Shown here: in pieces, positions 1-7,071 of the stretch
Numbering within the stretch: the stretch's first letter is position 1
How the letters are laid out: each line of letters starts with the position of its first letter
Source of the DNA: an uncultured Oscillospiraceae bacterium
GTDB lineage: Bacteria; Bacillota; Clostridia; Oscillospirales; Oscillospiraceae
Assembly: GCA_910578735.1 (NCBI GenBank)
Contig: CAJTSQ010000030.1
Span: forward strand, 1 to 30,589
Direction of reading: 5' to 3'
Length of the DNA stretch: 30,589 nucleotides
Made by a program: the position numbers and the translations under genes
Notes under the pieces: generated by a model
The model's input: the letters and a program-made list of their open reading frames with translations, nothing else
The model's database searches: none
Told to the model about the DNA's origin: nothing

Positions 1-60
1 CGGCGGTCCCCCTCCCTTTGGCAAGGGAGGCTTGCCGCCTGCGGGCGGGACGGGAGATTA
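1..60. repeat. End of a dispersed intergenic repeat element
   Basis: Positions 11-18 and 23-30 form a perfect 8-bp hairpin (CCTCCCTT/AAGGGAGG, loop TGGC). Bases 1-33 are the reverse complement of 21581-21613 with one mismatch. Bases 36-60 match 21723-21747 in direct orientation with one mismatch. The two blocks are the two ends of the element at 21581-21747, so the window opens inside the right end of a second copy whose left part lies outside. It ends 18 bases before the portal start codon. No promoter is visible in the remaining leader. Confidence 0.75.
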
Positions 61-78
61 TTTGTAAGGAGGAATTGC

Positions 79-1218
79 ATGAAATGGTGGAAGCAGAAGC
101 GCAGGGAGCCCCCCGCACCGGTGGTGCAGGTGCGGCGGGAGGAGGGACATCCCTTCCGGGCGGTGGACCGGTATGTTCCCCTGCGCACCGGGGAGATGGC
201 CCTGTACCGGGCCATCCGGGAGGGAGTGCCCATTGTGGACGCCGCCATCTGGAAGCTGGTGCGGCTGTGCGGCGGGGTGAGGGTGAAATGCGCTGACCGG
301 GCCGCCCAGGCGGGGCTGGAGGAGTTTTTTCGGACAGTGGATGTGGGCTGGGGCCAGCGGGGCGTGCAGGCCTTTTTGGACCGGTATCTGGACGACCTGT
401 TTACCTGCGGCCACGGGTTGGGAGAGATTGTGCTTACCTCCGACGGGAAGGAGATCGCCGCCCTGCTGTGCGCCGACCCGGAACAGGTGGAGGTGAAGAT
501 TGGGGACAGCCCCCTGGACTTTCAGCTGTGCAGGGCGGGGCTGGGGGAGAATCGGGAGCTGCCATATCAGGAACTGCTCCTCTTTACGCCCTTCCAGCCT
601 ACGGGAGACGCCCCCTGCGGGGTGTCGCTGCTGCGGTCCATGCCCTTTTTGACCGGTATCCTGCTGAAGATATTTCAGGCTACCGGCCAGAACTGGGAGC
701 GGGCGGGCAGCCTCCGTTTTGCCGTGGTGTGCAAGCCGGGAGAGGGAGAGGAGGCCTTTGCCCAAGAGCGGTGCGGTCAGATTGCCCAGGAGTGGTCCGC
801 CGCCATGCAGGCCGGGCGGGAGGGCTCCGTCCGGGACTTTGTGGCGGTGGGGGACGTGGATATCAAGGTGATCGGGGCGGACAGCCCCATCCTGGACAGC
901 CAGGTGCCGGTGCGGCAGATTCTGGAGCAGCTGGTGGCCCGGACGGGTATCCCCCCCTTTATGCTGGGGCTGTCCTGGTCGTCCACCGAGCGGATGAGTG
1001 CCCAGCAGGCCGACCTGCTCACCAGTGAGGTGACCGCTATCCGGCGGGCGGTGGAGCCCGCCCTGTGCCGAACGGCGGAGCTGTGGCTGCGGCTCCACGG
1101 CTTTGACGGCCGGGCGGAGATCCTCTGGGAGGACATCAACCTTCAGGACATTGTGGAGGAGGCCAGGGCCGAGCTCTACCGGGCTCAGGCCGAAAAATTG
1201 AGGAGGGAACAGGGATGA
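79..1218 (+). CDS. Phage portal protein (XkdE-type)
   Basis: This 379-residue protein is called as the portal, the dodecameric ring at the capsid vertex through which DNA passes and to which the tail attaches. The evidence is its position directly before a capsid protease and major capsid gene, as in PBSX/skin-type phages. Its length fits, and so does the C-terminal stretch around residues 290-340 (TGIPPFMLGLSW, followed by a helix containing SAQQADLLTSEV), which resembles the clip/stem region of Firmicute portals. The start is ATG 79, with AAGGAGG at 66-72 and a 6-base spacer. The stop overlaps the next gene by ATGA. It is the first gene visible of the structural operon, and no terminase precedes it within the 78 bases available. 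The fold call is from family likeness and order, not from an alignment. Confidence 0.8.
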   Translation: MKWWKQKRREPPAPVVQVRREEGHPFRAVDRYVPLRTGEMALYRAIREGVPIVDAAIWKLVRLCGGVRVKCADRAAQAGLEEFFRTVDVGWGQRGVQAFLDRYLDDLFTCGHGLGEIVLTSDGKEIAALLCADPEQVEVKIGDSPLDFQLCRAGLGENRELPYQELLLFTPFQPTGDAPCGVSLLRSMPFLTGILLKIFQATGQNWERAGSLRFAVVCKPGEGEEAFAQERCGQIAQEWSAAMQAGREGSVRDFVAVGDVDIKVIGADSPILDSQVPVRQILEQLVARTGIPPFMLGLSWSSTERMSAQQADLLTSEVTAIRRAVEPALCRTAELWLRLHGFDGRAEILWEDINLQDIVEEARAELYRAQAEKLRREQG

Positions 1219-2102
1219 AAATTGTAAAGGAGACCGTGGGAGGCGAAAACGCGGCGGTGACCGCCCAGGATCTGGAGCTCATCGGGGCGCTGGCCCGAAA
1301 GCCTCTGGGGGCGGAGGAGGTGTACACCTTTTCGGTGCGGCTGTGTGACAACGAGATCGACCGAGATTTTGAGCGCTTTTCCCGCCAGACACTGGAGCAG
1401 CTGGCCCCCATGTTTGTGGGCAAGAGCGGTATCTTTGACCACCAGTGGTCGGCCAGGGGACAGGCGGCCCGCATCTATAAGACGGAAGTGATTCAGGAGC
1501 CCGGGCGGGTGACACGGGCCGGGGACGGCTACTGCTGGCTGAAGGGCTATGCCTATATGGTGCGTACCGACAGCAGCCGGGACCTGATCGCCGAAATCGA
1601 AGGGGGCATCAAGAAAGAGGTCAGCGTGGGGTGTGCGATAGAGCACGCGATTTGCTCCGTCTGCGGCTGCGACAGGACGGTGAGCGATTGCGGGCACGAG
1701 AAGGGACAGGAGTACGGCGGGCAGATGTGCTGGGCCGACCTGGAGGGGGCGAAGGACGCCTATGAGTTCTCCTTTGTGGCGGTGCCCGCCCAGCCCGCCG
1801 CCGGAGTGGTGAAGTCCGCCCGCTGGGGGAGCGCTGCCCGGCTGGAGGAGGAGGCCGCCCTTGGGCGGAAGTATCTGGAAGACCTCCGGGGCGAAGTGGT
1901 GCGTCTGGCCCTGCTGGCTGACCGGGAGCTGGACGGCAGGGCGATGAAGTCGCTGGCCGGCAAGCTGTCCCATCAGGAGCTGGAGGAGCTGCGCAGGTCC
2001 TACGCCCGGAGGGCCGAGGAGCGGCTGCCGCTGCAGACGCAACTGTGCTATGAGACGAAACACGTTGCCTTTGACGAGGAGAACAGGGCGTTTTTGGGGT
2101 GA
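1215..2102 (+). CDS. Capsid maturation (prohead) protease, XkdF-type
   Basis: The 295-residue protein matches the HK97/S78-type prohead protease plan. That protease cleaves scaffold or capsid protein during head assembly. His76 (in GIFDHQW) and Ser137 (in KKEVSVGC) stand at the spacing expected for the catalytic His and Ser, and the run DAYEFSFVAVPAQP around 181-194 is the typical strand after the catalytic core. A Cys/His-rich insertion at about 140-172 (C140, H144, C147, C150, C152, C159, H161, C172) looks able to bind metal. The C-terminal third is charged and helical and could act as a scaffold. It overlaps the portal gene by ATGA, with GGAGG just upstream. Catalytic assignment is inferred from spacing and context. 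Confidence 0.78.
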   Translation: MKIVKETVGGENAAVTAQDLELIGALARKPLGAEEVYTFSVRLCDNEIDRDFERFSRQTLEQLAPMFVGKSGIFDHQWSARGQAARIYKTEVIQEPGRVTRAGDGYCWLKGYAYMVRTDSSRDLIAEIEGGIKKEVSVGCAIEHAICSVCGCDRTVSDCGHEKGQEYGGQMCWADLEGAKDAYEFSFVAVPAQPAAGVVKSARWGSAARLEEEAALGRKYLEDLRGEVVRLALLADRELDGRAMKSLAGKLSHQELEELRRSYARRAEERLPLQTQLCYETKHVAFDEENRAFLG

Positions 2103-2149
2103 GATCCTGCCGGTGAGGCACGAAATAATCAGAAGGAGTGTGGATAAAT

Positions 2150-3163
2150 ATGGCATATTATTACGACAATCTGAAGCTGGACAAAGGGATGTACCGGGAG
2201 GCGGGGCGGTCCTTCAGCCAGGTGCTGGAGCGGGAGGACCCCAGCGAGCGGTATAAGGGAACCAGCCTGGAGGGGCTGGATGCCTTTCAGCGGCAGCTGA
2301 AACGGTTTGACATCAAGGTGAGGGGCGCAGGCAGCGATGTGGTGGAGAAGTTTTTCCAGACCTCTGACGCCGCCGTCCTCTTTCCTGAGTACATCTCCCG
2401 TACCGTGCGGCAGGGCATGGAGGAGGGGGATATCCTCCCCCACATCACTGCCGCCGTGACCAAAATTGACGGGCTGGACTACCGCTCCATCACTTCTGAG
2501 TCCGGGGGCGAGGAGAAGGAGCTGAAACAGGTGGCGGAGGGCGCGGCCATCCCCGAAACCACTATCAAGGTTCAGGCAAACCTGGTGAAGCTGAAAAAAC
2601 GGGGCCGCATGCTGGTGGCCAGCTATGAGGCAGTGCGGTTCCAGAAGCTGGACCTGTTCTCCGTCACCCTGCGGCAGATCGGCGCCCACATTGCCCGCAC
2701 CCACCTGGAAGACGCGGTGGATGTACTCATCAATGGCGATGGCAACGAGAATCCGGCCGAGGTGACCGCCATTGCTGCGGGCCAGGACCTGAACTACGAT
2801 ACCCTGGTGGATTTCTGGGCCAAGTTTGACCCCTATGTGATGAACACTCTGATGGTGTCCGGCGACGTGATGCTCCAGATGCTCAAGCTGCCCGAGTTCC
2901 AAAACCCCCTCACCGGGCTGAACTTTCAGGGCACCGGCAAGCTGACCACCCCCCTGGGGGCCACCCTGCTGCGCACCGGCGTGCTGCCGGAAAAGACCGC
3001 TGTGGGACTGGACAAGCGCTTTGCCCTGGAGATGGTCCAGAGCGGAGACGTGATGGTGGAGTATGACAAGCTCATCGACCGGCAGCTGGAGCGGGCGGCC
3101 ATTACCACCATCAGCGGATTTGCCAAGGTATTTCCTCAGGCCAGCCAGGTGTTGGAGCTGTAA
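2150..3163 (+). CDS. Major capsid protein (HK97 fold, XkdG-type)
   Basis: The 337-residue protein is the expected shell subunit: it follows the protease and has the size and layout of XkdG-like capsid proteins. It has a charged N-terminal arm (residues 1-45), an E-loop-like region rich in EEKELK followed by IPETTIKVQ near 125-145, and a C-terminal beta segment ending in YDKLIDRQLERAAIT and then a short tail. An in-frame GTG lies at 2138, but it sits inside the ribosome site AGAAGGAG (2131-2138), so ATG 2150 is the real start. The gene is separated from the protease by 47 bases, the largest gap in the head module, which may allow independent, stronger translation as capsid genes need. Confidence 0.85.
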   Translation: MAYYYDNLKLDKGMYREAGRSFSQVLEREDPSERYKGTSLEGLDAFQRQLKRFDIKVRGAGSDVVEKFFQTSDAAVLFPEYISRTVRQGMEEGDILPHITAAVTKIDGLDYRSITSESGGEEKELKQVAEGAAIPETTIKVQANLVKLKKRGRMLVASYEAVRFQKLDLFSVTLRQIGAHIARTHLEDAVDVLINGDGNENPAEVTAIAAGQDLNYDTLVDFWAKFDPYVMNTLMVSGDVMLQMLKLPEFQNPLTGLNFQGTGKLTTPLGATLLRTGVLPEKTAVGLDKRFALEMVQSGDVMVEYDKLIDRQLERAAITTISGFAKVFPQASQVLEL

Positions 3164-3164
3164 G

Positions 3165-3527
3165 ATGTTGGAGGAGGTTGTGGCCCTTTGCAGGGCAATG
3201 GGGGCCGGCGAGGACCGGGAGGAGCTGCTGCTCCCCCTGGCCCTGGCGGTCCGGGAGGAGCTGGCGGGCCGGCTGCGGGAGGGCGTGTGCCCGGAGGACT
3301 GCGGCACCGCCTTTCCCCTGGCCGCCGCCATGGTGGTTATGGAGAGGCTGTCTGCCATGACCGGAAGCGGGGGAGGCGGAGTGACCTCTTTCACGGCGGG
3401 GGATCTGACAATCCGGAAGGAAGCCGGGAGCGGCGGGCAGGACAGGGGCCTGCGGGCCCAGGCGGAGGAGCTGCTGGCCCCTTGGCTGGGGGACAGCGGA
3501 TTTTTCTTTCAGGGGGTGACGGGATGA
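3165..3527 (+). CDS. Head-tail connector protein (XkdH/gp6 position)
   Basis: This 120-residue, mostly helical acidic protein begins one base after the capsid stop codon. It overlaps the next gene by ATGA. Small helical proteins in this slot are head-tail adaptors (gp6/gp15 class, YqbG/XkdH) that dock under the portal ring. The visible helices are residues 1-20 (LEEVVALCRAMGAG), 25-40 and 55-72, followed by a Gly-rich loop (GSGGGGV) and a possible strand FTAGDLTIRKEAG. That strand is a pattern often seen near the end of this adaptor class. No catalytic motif is visible. The role comes from position and secondary structure, and the exact family was not recognised. Confidence 0.6.
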   Translation: MLEEVVALCRAMGAGEDREELLLPLALAVREELAGRLREGVCPEDCGTAFPLAAAMVVMERLSAMTGSGGGGVTSFTAGDLTIRKEAGSGGQDRGLRAQAEELLAPWLGDSGFFFQGVTG

Positions 3528-3847
3528 TGGAACGGGAGTGGCAGGATATCCTGGCCCGGTACGGTCAGGCCGTCACCCTGCGCAGGGGGGAGGCGGCAGT
3601 CCCGCTCCGGGCCCTGGTCCAGCCCCTTCTGGATCGGGGGAGAGACCAGGAGGTCCCCTCATCCCTGGGGCTGGGGCGGACTGACTGCTATCTTTACCTG
3701 GGGCCCGCCGGATGCCCGATTGACACAGACACCCTGGTGGAGTGGGGCGAGCGGAATTACCGGGTCCGGTCCGCCCACATGGTGGGGGAGGGTGTGTGCC
3801 CCTATTGGCGGGCCATACTCTGCCCCAGAGATGAGGTGGCGCTGTGA
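3524..3847 (+). CDS. Head closure / minor structural protein (XkdI position)
   Basis: This 107-residue beta-rich protein lies between the connector and the tail completion gene, where PBSX-type phages carry the head-closure or stopper protein (gp16/XkdI-like). The sequence alternates short strands (AVTLRRGEAAVPLRALVQ, TDCYLYLGPAGCPI, NYRVRSAHMVGEG), consistent with a small beta-barrel stopper. It begins with ATG 3524, overlapping the preceding stop by ATGA. A second ATG at 3527 is also possible. It ends in a GTGA overlap with the following gene. Coupled translation of the whole connector set is likely. The role is inferred from gene order. Confidence 0.55.
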   Translation: MMEREWQDILARYGQAVTLRRGEAAVPLRALVQPLLDRGRDQEVPSSLGLGRTDCYLYLGPAGCPIDTDTLVEWGERNYRVRSAHMVGEGVCPYWRAILCPRDEVAL

Positions 3848-4347
3848 GTGCAGGACTGGAGCACATCCGCCAGGCGATGGCGGACTATCTCAACGGCCAG
3901 GGAGTCAACGCCATGACGGCTTGGCCGGCCGCACCCAGGGAGGAGCGGGAGGAGCCGGTGGTGGCGGTCTCCCTGCGAGGGTGCCAGGTCGGACCGTCGG
4001 GCTTTCAGGACTACCTGGGGGAGCGCTATGATGAGAGCACAGGCCGCTGGGAGGAGCGGTATGGGAAGAAAGCCCGGCTTACCCTGGGACTGGACATCTA
4101 TGCCCCCGAAAAGGGAGGCGGCGCGGCGGTCCAGACCGCTTTTGACGCGCTGGCCGGCGCCCTGATACTGGGCGGTCCGGAGGGGCTGGCTGTGGAGGAA
4201 TTCTCCTGCGGACAGACTGTTCGGGACGGGGAGAACCGGCGGCTGAAGCGGCCGGTGGAGGCGGTTTGCACCGCCTGGCTGTGCGCCGTGGACGGCGGCA
4301 GCGGCGTGTTCACTGATTTTGAATTGCGAGGTGTGATGAAACCATGA
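3844..4347 (+). CDS. Tail completion/terminator protein (XkdJ position)
   Basis: The 167-residue protein starts with GTG inside a GTGA overlap and ends in an ATGA overlap with the sheath gene. The N-terminal helix (LEHIRQAMADYLNGQGV) followed by a sheet with VVAVSLRGCQVG, then ARLTLGLDIYAPEKGG and a helix FDALAGALILGG, matches the alpha/beta layout of tail terminator proteins (lambda gpU, XkdJ-like). These cap the tail tube and join it to the head. Its place immediately before the sheath supports this. It lacks any enzyme motif. The assignment rests on order and predicted secondary structure. Confidence 0.6.
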   Translation: MSAGLEHIRQAMADYLNGQGVNAMTAWPAAPREEREEPVVAVSLRGCQVGPSGFQDYLGERYDESTGRWEERYGKKARLTLGLDIYAPEKGGGAAVQTAFDALAGALILGGPEGLAVEEFSCGQTVRDGENRRLKRPVEAVCTAWLCAVDGGSGVFTDFELRGVMKP

Positions 4348-5402
4348 GTATATCTGTACATCAGCGCCCGGGAGTCTACTCCTCCTACGGCGCGTCTGCG
4401 GTTGTCAGCGGCCGGGGTACCGGGCGGCTGGTGGGCCTGGCCGCCGTCAATACCCAGGCCGAGGCGGGAAAGGTCCAGACCATCACCAGCTATGAGCGGG
4501 CGGTGGCTGTTTTCGGCTCCGGCGGCCCGGAGGACATGGCCGAGCTGATCCGGCTGGCCCTGAAGAACGGGGCCTCCGGTGTGGCGGCGGTCCCGGTGGC
4601 CGACGAAAGCGGCTATGAGGCAGCCTTTGCACAGCTGGGCCGGCTGGAGGACATCGCCCTGGTTATCTGCGGCAGCACCGATCCGGCTGTGGAGAAGGCG
4701 CTGCGGGACAGTGTGGCGGAGGCCTCCGACATGCGCAGAGAGCGGCTGTGCGTGCTGGCCGGCGGCAGGGACGAGGGCGTGGAGGAACTGATCCAGCGGG
4801 CCAAGGACCTGAACCATGAGCGAGTGGTGCTGGCGGCCCCGGGCTGTGTGGACCGGGAGGGACAGCCCATCTCCGGACTGCCCCTGGCGGCGGCATTGTC
4901 CGGGGCCATCGCCGGGGAGAGCGACCCCGCCCTGCCCCTGGGAGGGGCGGAGCTGCTGGGCCTGAACGGCCTGTCCGCGCGGCTGGAGGACAGGGACATC
5001 GACCGGCTCATCCTGGGGGGCGTTACCCCGGTGGAGAGCCTGGGCGGTGTGGTGAGCGTGGTGCGGGGGGTGACAACCCGGACCTCCACAGGGGGGACAG
5101 AGGACGCCTCCTGGCGGGACCTGTCCGCCATCCGGGTGGTGGACGATGTGATTCCAGGCCTGCGCAATGCCCTGCGGACCAAGTTCCGCCGGGCCAAGAA
5201 TAGCCCCCAGAGCCGGGGGGCCATCCGGGCCCAAGTGGTGCTGGAGCTGGAGAGCCGGCTGGCTCGGGAGATTATTACCGGCTATGGGGATGTGGCGGTG
5301 ACAGCGGATGAGGGGGACCCCACCCGCTGTCTGGTAGAGTTCTCCTTCGCCGTGGCCCACGGGCTGAATCAGATCTGGCTTACCGCCCACATCACGGTTT
5401 AA
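4344..5402 (+). CDS. Contractile tail sheath protein (XkdK-type, short)
   Basis: The 352-residue protein is recognised as a phage tail sheath. It opens with the family's typical RPGVYSSYGA after a short lead and has the alpha/beta core with AVAVFGSGGPED and LVICGSTDPAVEKAL. It ends in the conserved C-terminal module (DDVIPGLRNALRTKF, then REIITGYGDVAVTADEGD and a final strand ending in TAHITV). Sheath subunits wrap the tube and contract to drive it through an envelope. At 352 residues it is about a hundred shorter than XkdK of PBSX as I recall it, so the variable surface domain appears trimmed. It starts in ATGA overlap with the previous gene. Confidence 0.88.
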   Translation: MSISVHQRPGVYSSYGASAVVSGRGTGRLVGLAAVNTQAEAGKVQTITSYERAVAVFGSGGPEDMAELIRLALKNGASGVAAVPVADESGYEAAFAQLGRLEDIALVICGSTDPAVEKALRDSVAEASDMRRERLCVLAGGRDEGVEELIQRAKDLNHERVVLAAPGCVDREGQPISGLPLAAALSGAIAGESDPALPLGGAELLGLNGLSARLEDRDIDRLILGGVTPVESLGGVVSVVRGVTTRTSTGGTEDASWRDLSAIRVVDDVIPGLRNALRTKFRRAKNSPQSRGAIRAQVVLELESRLAREIITGYGDVAVTADEGDPTRCLVEFSFAVAHGLNQIWLTAHITV

Positions 5403-5418
5403 GAGAGGAGGAGATGGA

Positions 5419-5808
5419 ATGAAAATCGCGGGATTTCCCACCAGCAGCGACATATACCTGGAGGCCGACGGTGTGCGGGTGGCGGTGGTGCAGAGCTATG
5501 CCGCCAAAACCACCAAGAGCAGTACGGCGGTGGAGGCCTTTGGAGAGGCCGAACCGGTGGCCACCGTCCCCGGGCAGGCGGCCCACGTGATCGAGCTGAC
5601 CAGGCTGTATGCCACCGATGAGGCCATCCGGGACAACATCGACTTCTATGCCTTGGAGGATTTCTCCCTGGTGATCTGCAAGCCGGACCGGCGGATTATC
5701 TACTCCGGCTGCCAGTGGAGCTCCATTCAGGAGAGCACCAGCATCGGCAGCATGGTGCTGGAAAAGGTCACTCTGGTGGCCTCGCGCCGGATCGAGACGG
5801 GGGTGTGA
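5419..5808 (+). CDS. Tail tube protein (XkdM-type)
   Basis: This 129-residue protein lies directly after the sheath, the invariant position of the inner tube subunit in contractile tails. It is beta-rich (SDIYLEADGVRVAVVQSYA, then HVIELTRLYATDEAI and DFYALEDFSLVIC) and ends in a strand pair around VLEKVTLVASRRIETG, as expected of the tube fold. The tube stacks in hexamers and is the rigid needle pushed out by sheath contraction. The start ATG 5419 is preceded by GAGAGGAGGAGATGG. Its stop overlaps the next GTG start. Confidence 0.85.
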   Translation: MKIAGFPTSSDIYLEADGVRVAVVQSYAAKTTKSSTAVEAFGEAEPVATVPGQAAHVIELTRLYATDEAIRDNIDFYALEDFSLVICKPDRRIIYSGCQWSSIQESTSIGSMVLEKVTLVASRRIETGV

Positions 5809-6155
5809 CCGTGGCACTGTCTATTTTAGCCGGACGGGACCGGATTGCGCTGGACAACGGCATGGACCTGCGGCTACTGTCGGCGCTGGAGGTGCTCCAG
5901 GCCAAGCGGGAGGCGGCGGAGCTGGCGGAGGAGGACCGGGAACGGGCCCTGTGCTCCAACGCCTGCCTGCTGGCCCGGGCCCTGGAGCGGTCGGAGGACT
6001 GTACCCCCGTCTTTGCAGACGGGCGGGCTGTGCTGGCCGGGCTGACGGCGGAGGAGATCGCCGCCCTGGCCGGGCGGTGGAGCGCCTTCCGCCGGGAGAG
6101 CGACCCGGGGCTGGATTTGTCTCAGGAGGAGCTGGAGGCGGTAAAAAAAAACTAG
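5805..6155 (+). CDS. Tail assembly chaperone, 0-frame product (XkdN-type)
   Basis: The 116-residue acidic, helical protein sits where XkdN or lambda gpG-type chaperones lie, after the tube gene. Such proteins normally bind the tape measure during tail assembly and are made as a short form and a frameshifted longer form. The 0-frame reads GTA AAA AAA AAC TAG at 6141-6155, a classic slippery heptamer immediately before the stop (see the separate entry). The start is GTG 5805 in a GTGA overlap with the tube gene; GTG 5811 is an alternative. Helices run about residues 25-55 (the run LEVLQAKREAAELAEEDRER) and 80-113. Confidence 0.78.
   Translation: MTVALSILAGRDRIALDNGMDLRLLSALEVLQAKREAAELAEEDRERALCSNACLLARALERSEDCTPVFADGRAVLAGLTAEEIAALAGRWSAFRRESDPGLDLSQEELEAVKKN
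6146..6152 (+). promoter_or_regulatory. Programmed -1 frameshift site, A AAA AAC
   Basis: In the chaperone reading frame the heptamer A-AAA-AAC ends one codon-step before TAG 6153-6155, within a run of nine A residues (6143-6151). Shifting back one base at this point enters an open frame that continues to the TGA at 6440-6442. A GC-rich hairpin (CCGGC 6156-6160 with GCCGG 6164-6168) starts 3 bases downstream. An alternative stem (6159-6163 with 6175-6179) starts 6 bases downstream, and either could stimulate slippage. The arrangement matches the tail-chaperone frameshift known from many long-tailed phages. Transcript slippage on A9 is an alternative mechanism giving similar products. Confidence 0.75.
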
Positions 6156-6442
6156 CCGGCAGCGCCGGGGAGCGGCTGCGCTGGCGGGTGCTGCGGCAAT
6201 TTGGGGCGCTGCCCACCGAGGAGCGGGCCCGGGCTATGAAGAGCCGGGATTACCTGTGGTGCCTGGCCAACTCTCTGCTGGACCGGGAGGAGGAGCTGGC
6301 GCGGCTGTGTCCCGTCTGCCGGAGCCGGGCATTGGAGGCACACTGCTCCGTCTGCGGCCGGGGCCAGGAGGATTGGGAGGAGAACCCCTCCTTTGACCTG
6401 GACCGCTTTGAGAGGATGAGAGGAGAGGAAGGATTTGACTGA
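6152..6442 (+). CDS. Tail chaperone frameshift extension with two CxxC
   Basis: This frame lies -1 to the chaperone, overlaps its last codons, and has no ribosome site of its own. The only candidate internal start (GTG 6188) is unsupported, so the part is best read as the C-terminal extension made by frameshifting. It adds about 96 residues to give a roughly 212-residue fusion. The extension holds a helix (ERLRWRVLRQFGALP), then EERARAMKSRDYLWCLANS and a zinc-ribbon-like pair CPVCRSR...CSVCGRG. It ends in an acidic tail (FDLDRFERMRGEEGFD). In gpGT-type proteins the extension contacts tail tube or tape measure. The metal site is visible; its role here is unknown. The stop overlaps the next gene's TTG start by 8 bases. 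Confidence 0.7.
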   Translation, partial: LAGSAGERLRWRVLRQFGALPTEERARAMKSRDYLWCLANSLLDREEELARLCPVCRSRALEAHCSVCGRGQEDWEENPSFDLDRFERMRGEEGFD

Positions 6443-7058
6443 CTATCTGGAGGAACTCCTTGACCAGGCCGGCGCGCTGGTGGAACAGGTGCGGCGGATG
6501 GAACAGAGCCGGCCTGGACTGGTTCTGGCGGAGAAGACAGAGAAGTCCGGCCTGGCCCCGGCGGAGCGGAGAGAGACAGGGTTGGAGAAAAGTGAAGTAC
6601 TCCGGCCGCTGGAGAGGACGCTTTTCCGGACAGGGAGGCGCGGAGCGCAGAGGGACCCTGACGCTGAAACAGGGGAGTGGGGTGTGCTGCCCGATTGGGA
6701 GGAGATGCCCGCCTTGAAGACGGTACCTGGACAGGAAGCGGTATTTTCGTCCTCCAGCGGCGGCACGGCGCTGCTGGACCAGCTGGAGCTGCTGGAGCGG
6801 GCGGTGTCCGCACCCGGCGGGTATTCCTCCGGAACCGCCACAAGGACCGGCCGGAGCGGCGGAGGGAGCGCAGACTGGGCTCCCCTTTCGGGGGGCGCGT
6901 TTCCCAATGTAAACGCCGTTCCGGCTTCCGGCTGGCCGGGGGGCACGGGTCTGCGGGAGAGCGTTGGGCCGGCGGGGGAGCTGGGCTGGGTCGAGGAGGC
7001 CGACCGGGTCTTTCGCCGGGACAGCCGGCGGTATGACGGCGGCTTTTATCTCTACTAG
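6435..7058 (+). CDS. Unknown 207-residue protein in the tape-measure slot
   Basis: I do not recognise this protein. The start is TTG 6435 (TTG ACT GAC TAT), with AGGAGAGGAAGGA at 6421-6433. It has a short N-terminal helix able to coil (residues 2-24, DYLEELLDQAGALVEQVRRM), a charged linker with ERRETGLEKSE, a second helix near 110-125 (LLDQLELLERAV), and a Gly/Ser/Pro-rich disordered middle. It ends in an aromatic tail, RRYDGGFYLY. No transmembrane or long amphipathic helix is present. It occupies the position of XkdO, the tape measure, which in relatives is many times longer and carries membrane-spanning segments. It could be a minimal length-setting protein, a remnant, or an unrelated tail component. 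Confidence 0.6.
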   Translation: MTDYLEELLDQAGALVEQVRRMEQSRPGLVLAEKTEKSGLAPAERRETGLEKSEVLRPLERTLFRTGRRGAQRDPDAETGEWGVLPDWEEMPALKTVPGQEAVFSSSSGGTALLDQLELLERAVSAPGGYSSGTATRTGRSGGGSADWAPLSGGAFPNVNAVPASGWPGGTGLRESVGPAGELGWVEEADRVFRRDSRRYDGGFYLY

Positions 7059-7071
7059 AGGAGGAGAGAGA

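Noticed and set aside
2138..2149. GTG 2138 as the capsid gene start
   Set aside because: It lies within the ribosome site of ATG 2150, so it cannot be used efficiently.
2129..3394. 421-codon minus-strand frame opposite the capsid gene
   Set aside because: The composition is that of an antisense shadow and there is no ribosome site; the plus strand has an unbroken phage operon.
4098..5453. 451-codon minus-strand frame opposite the sheath gene
   Set aside because: Antisense to the recognisable sheath; no start signal.
6143..6151. The nine-A run as an assembly error making a false stop
   Set aside because: The heptamer ends exactly before the stop with a downstream hairpin, in the gene type where frameshifting is standard; an error remains possible but is less likely.
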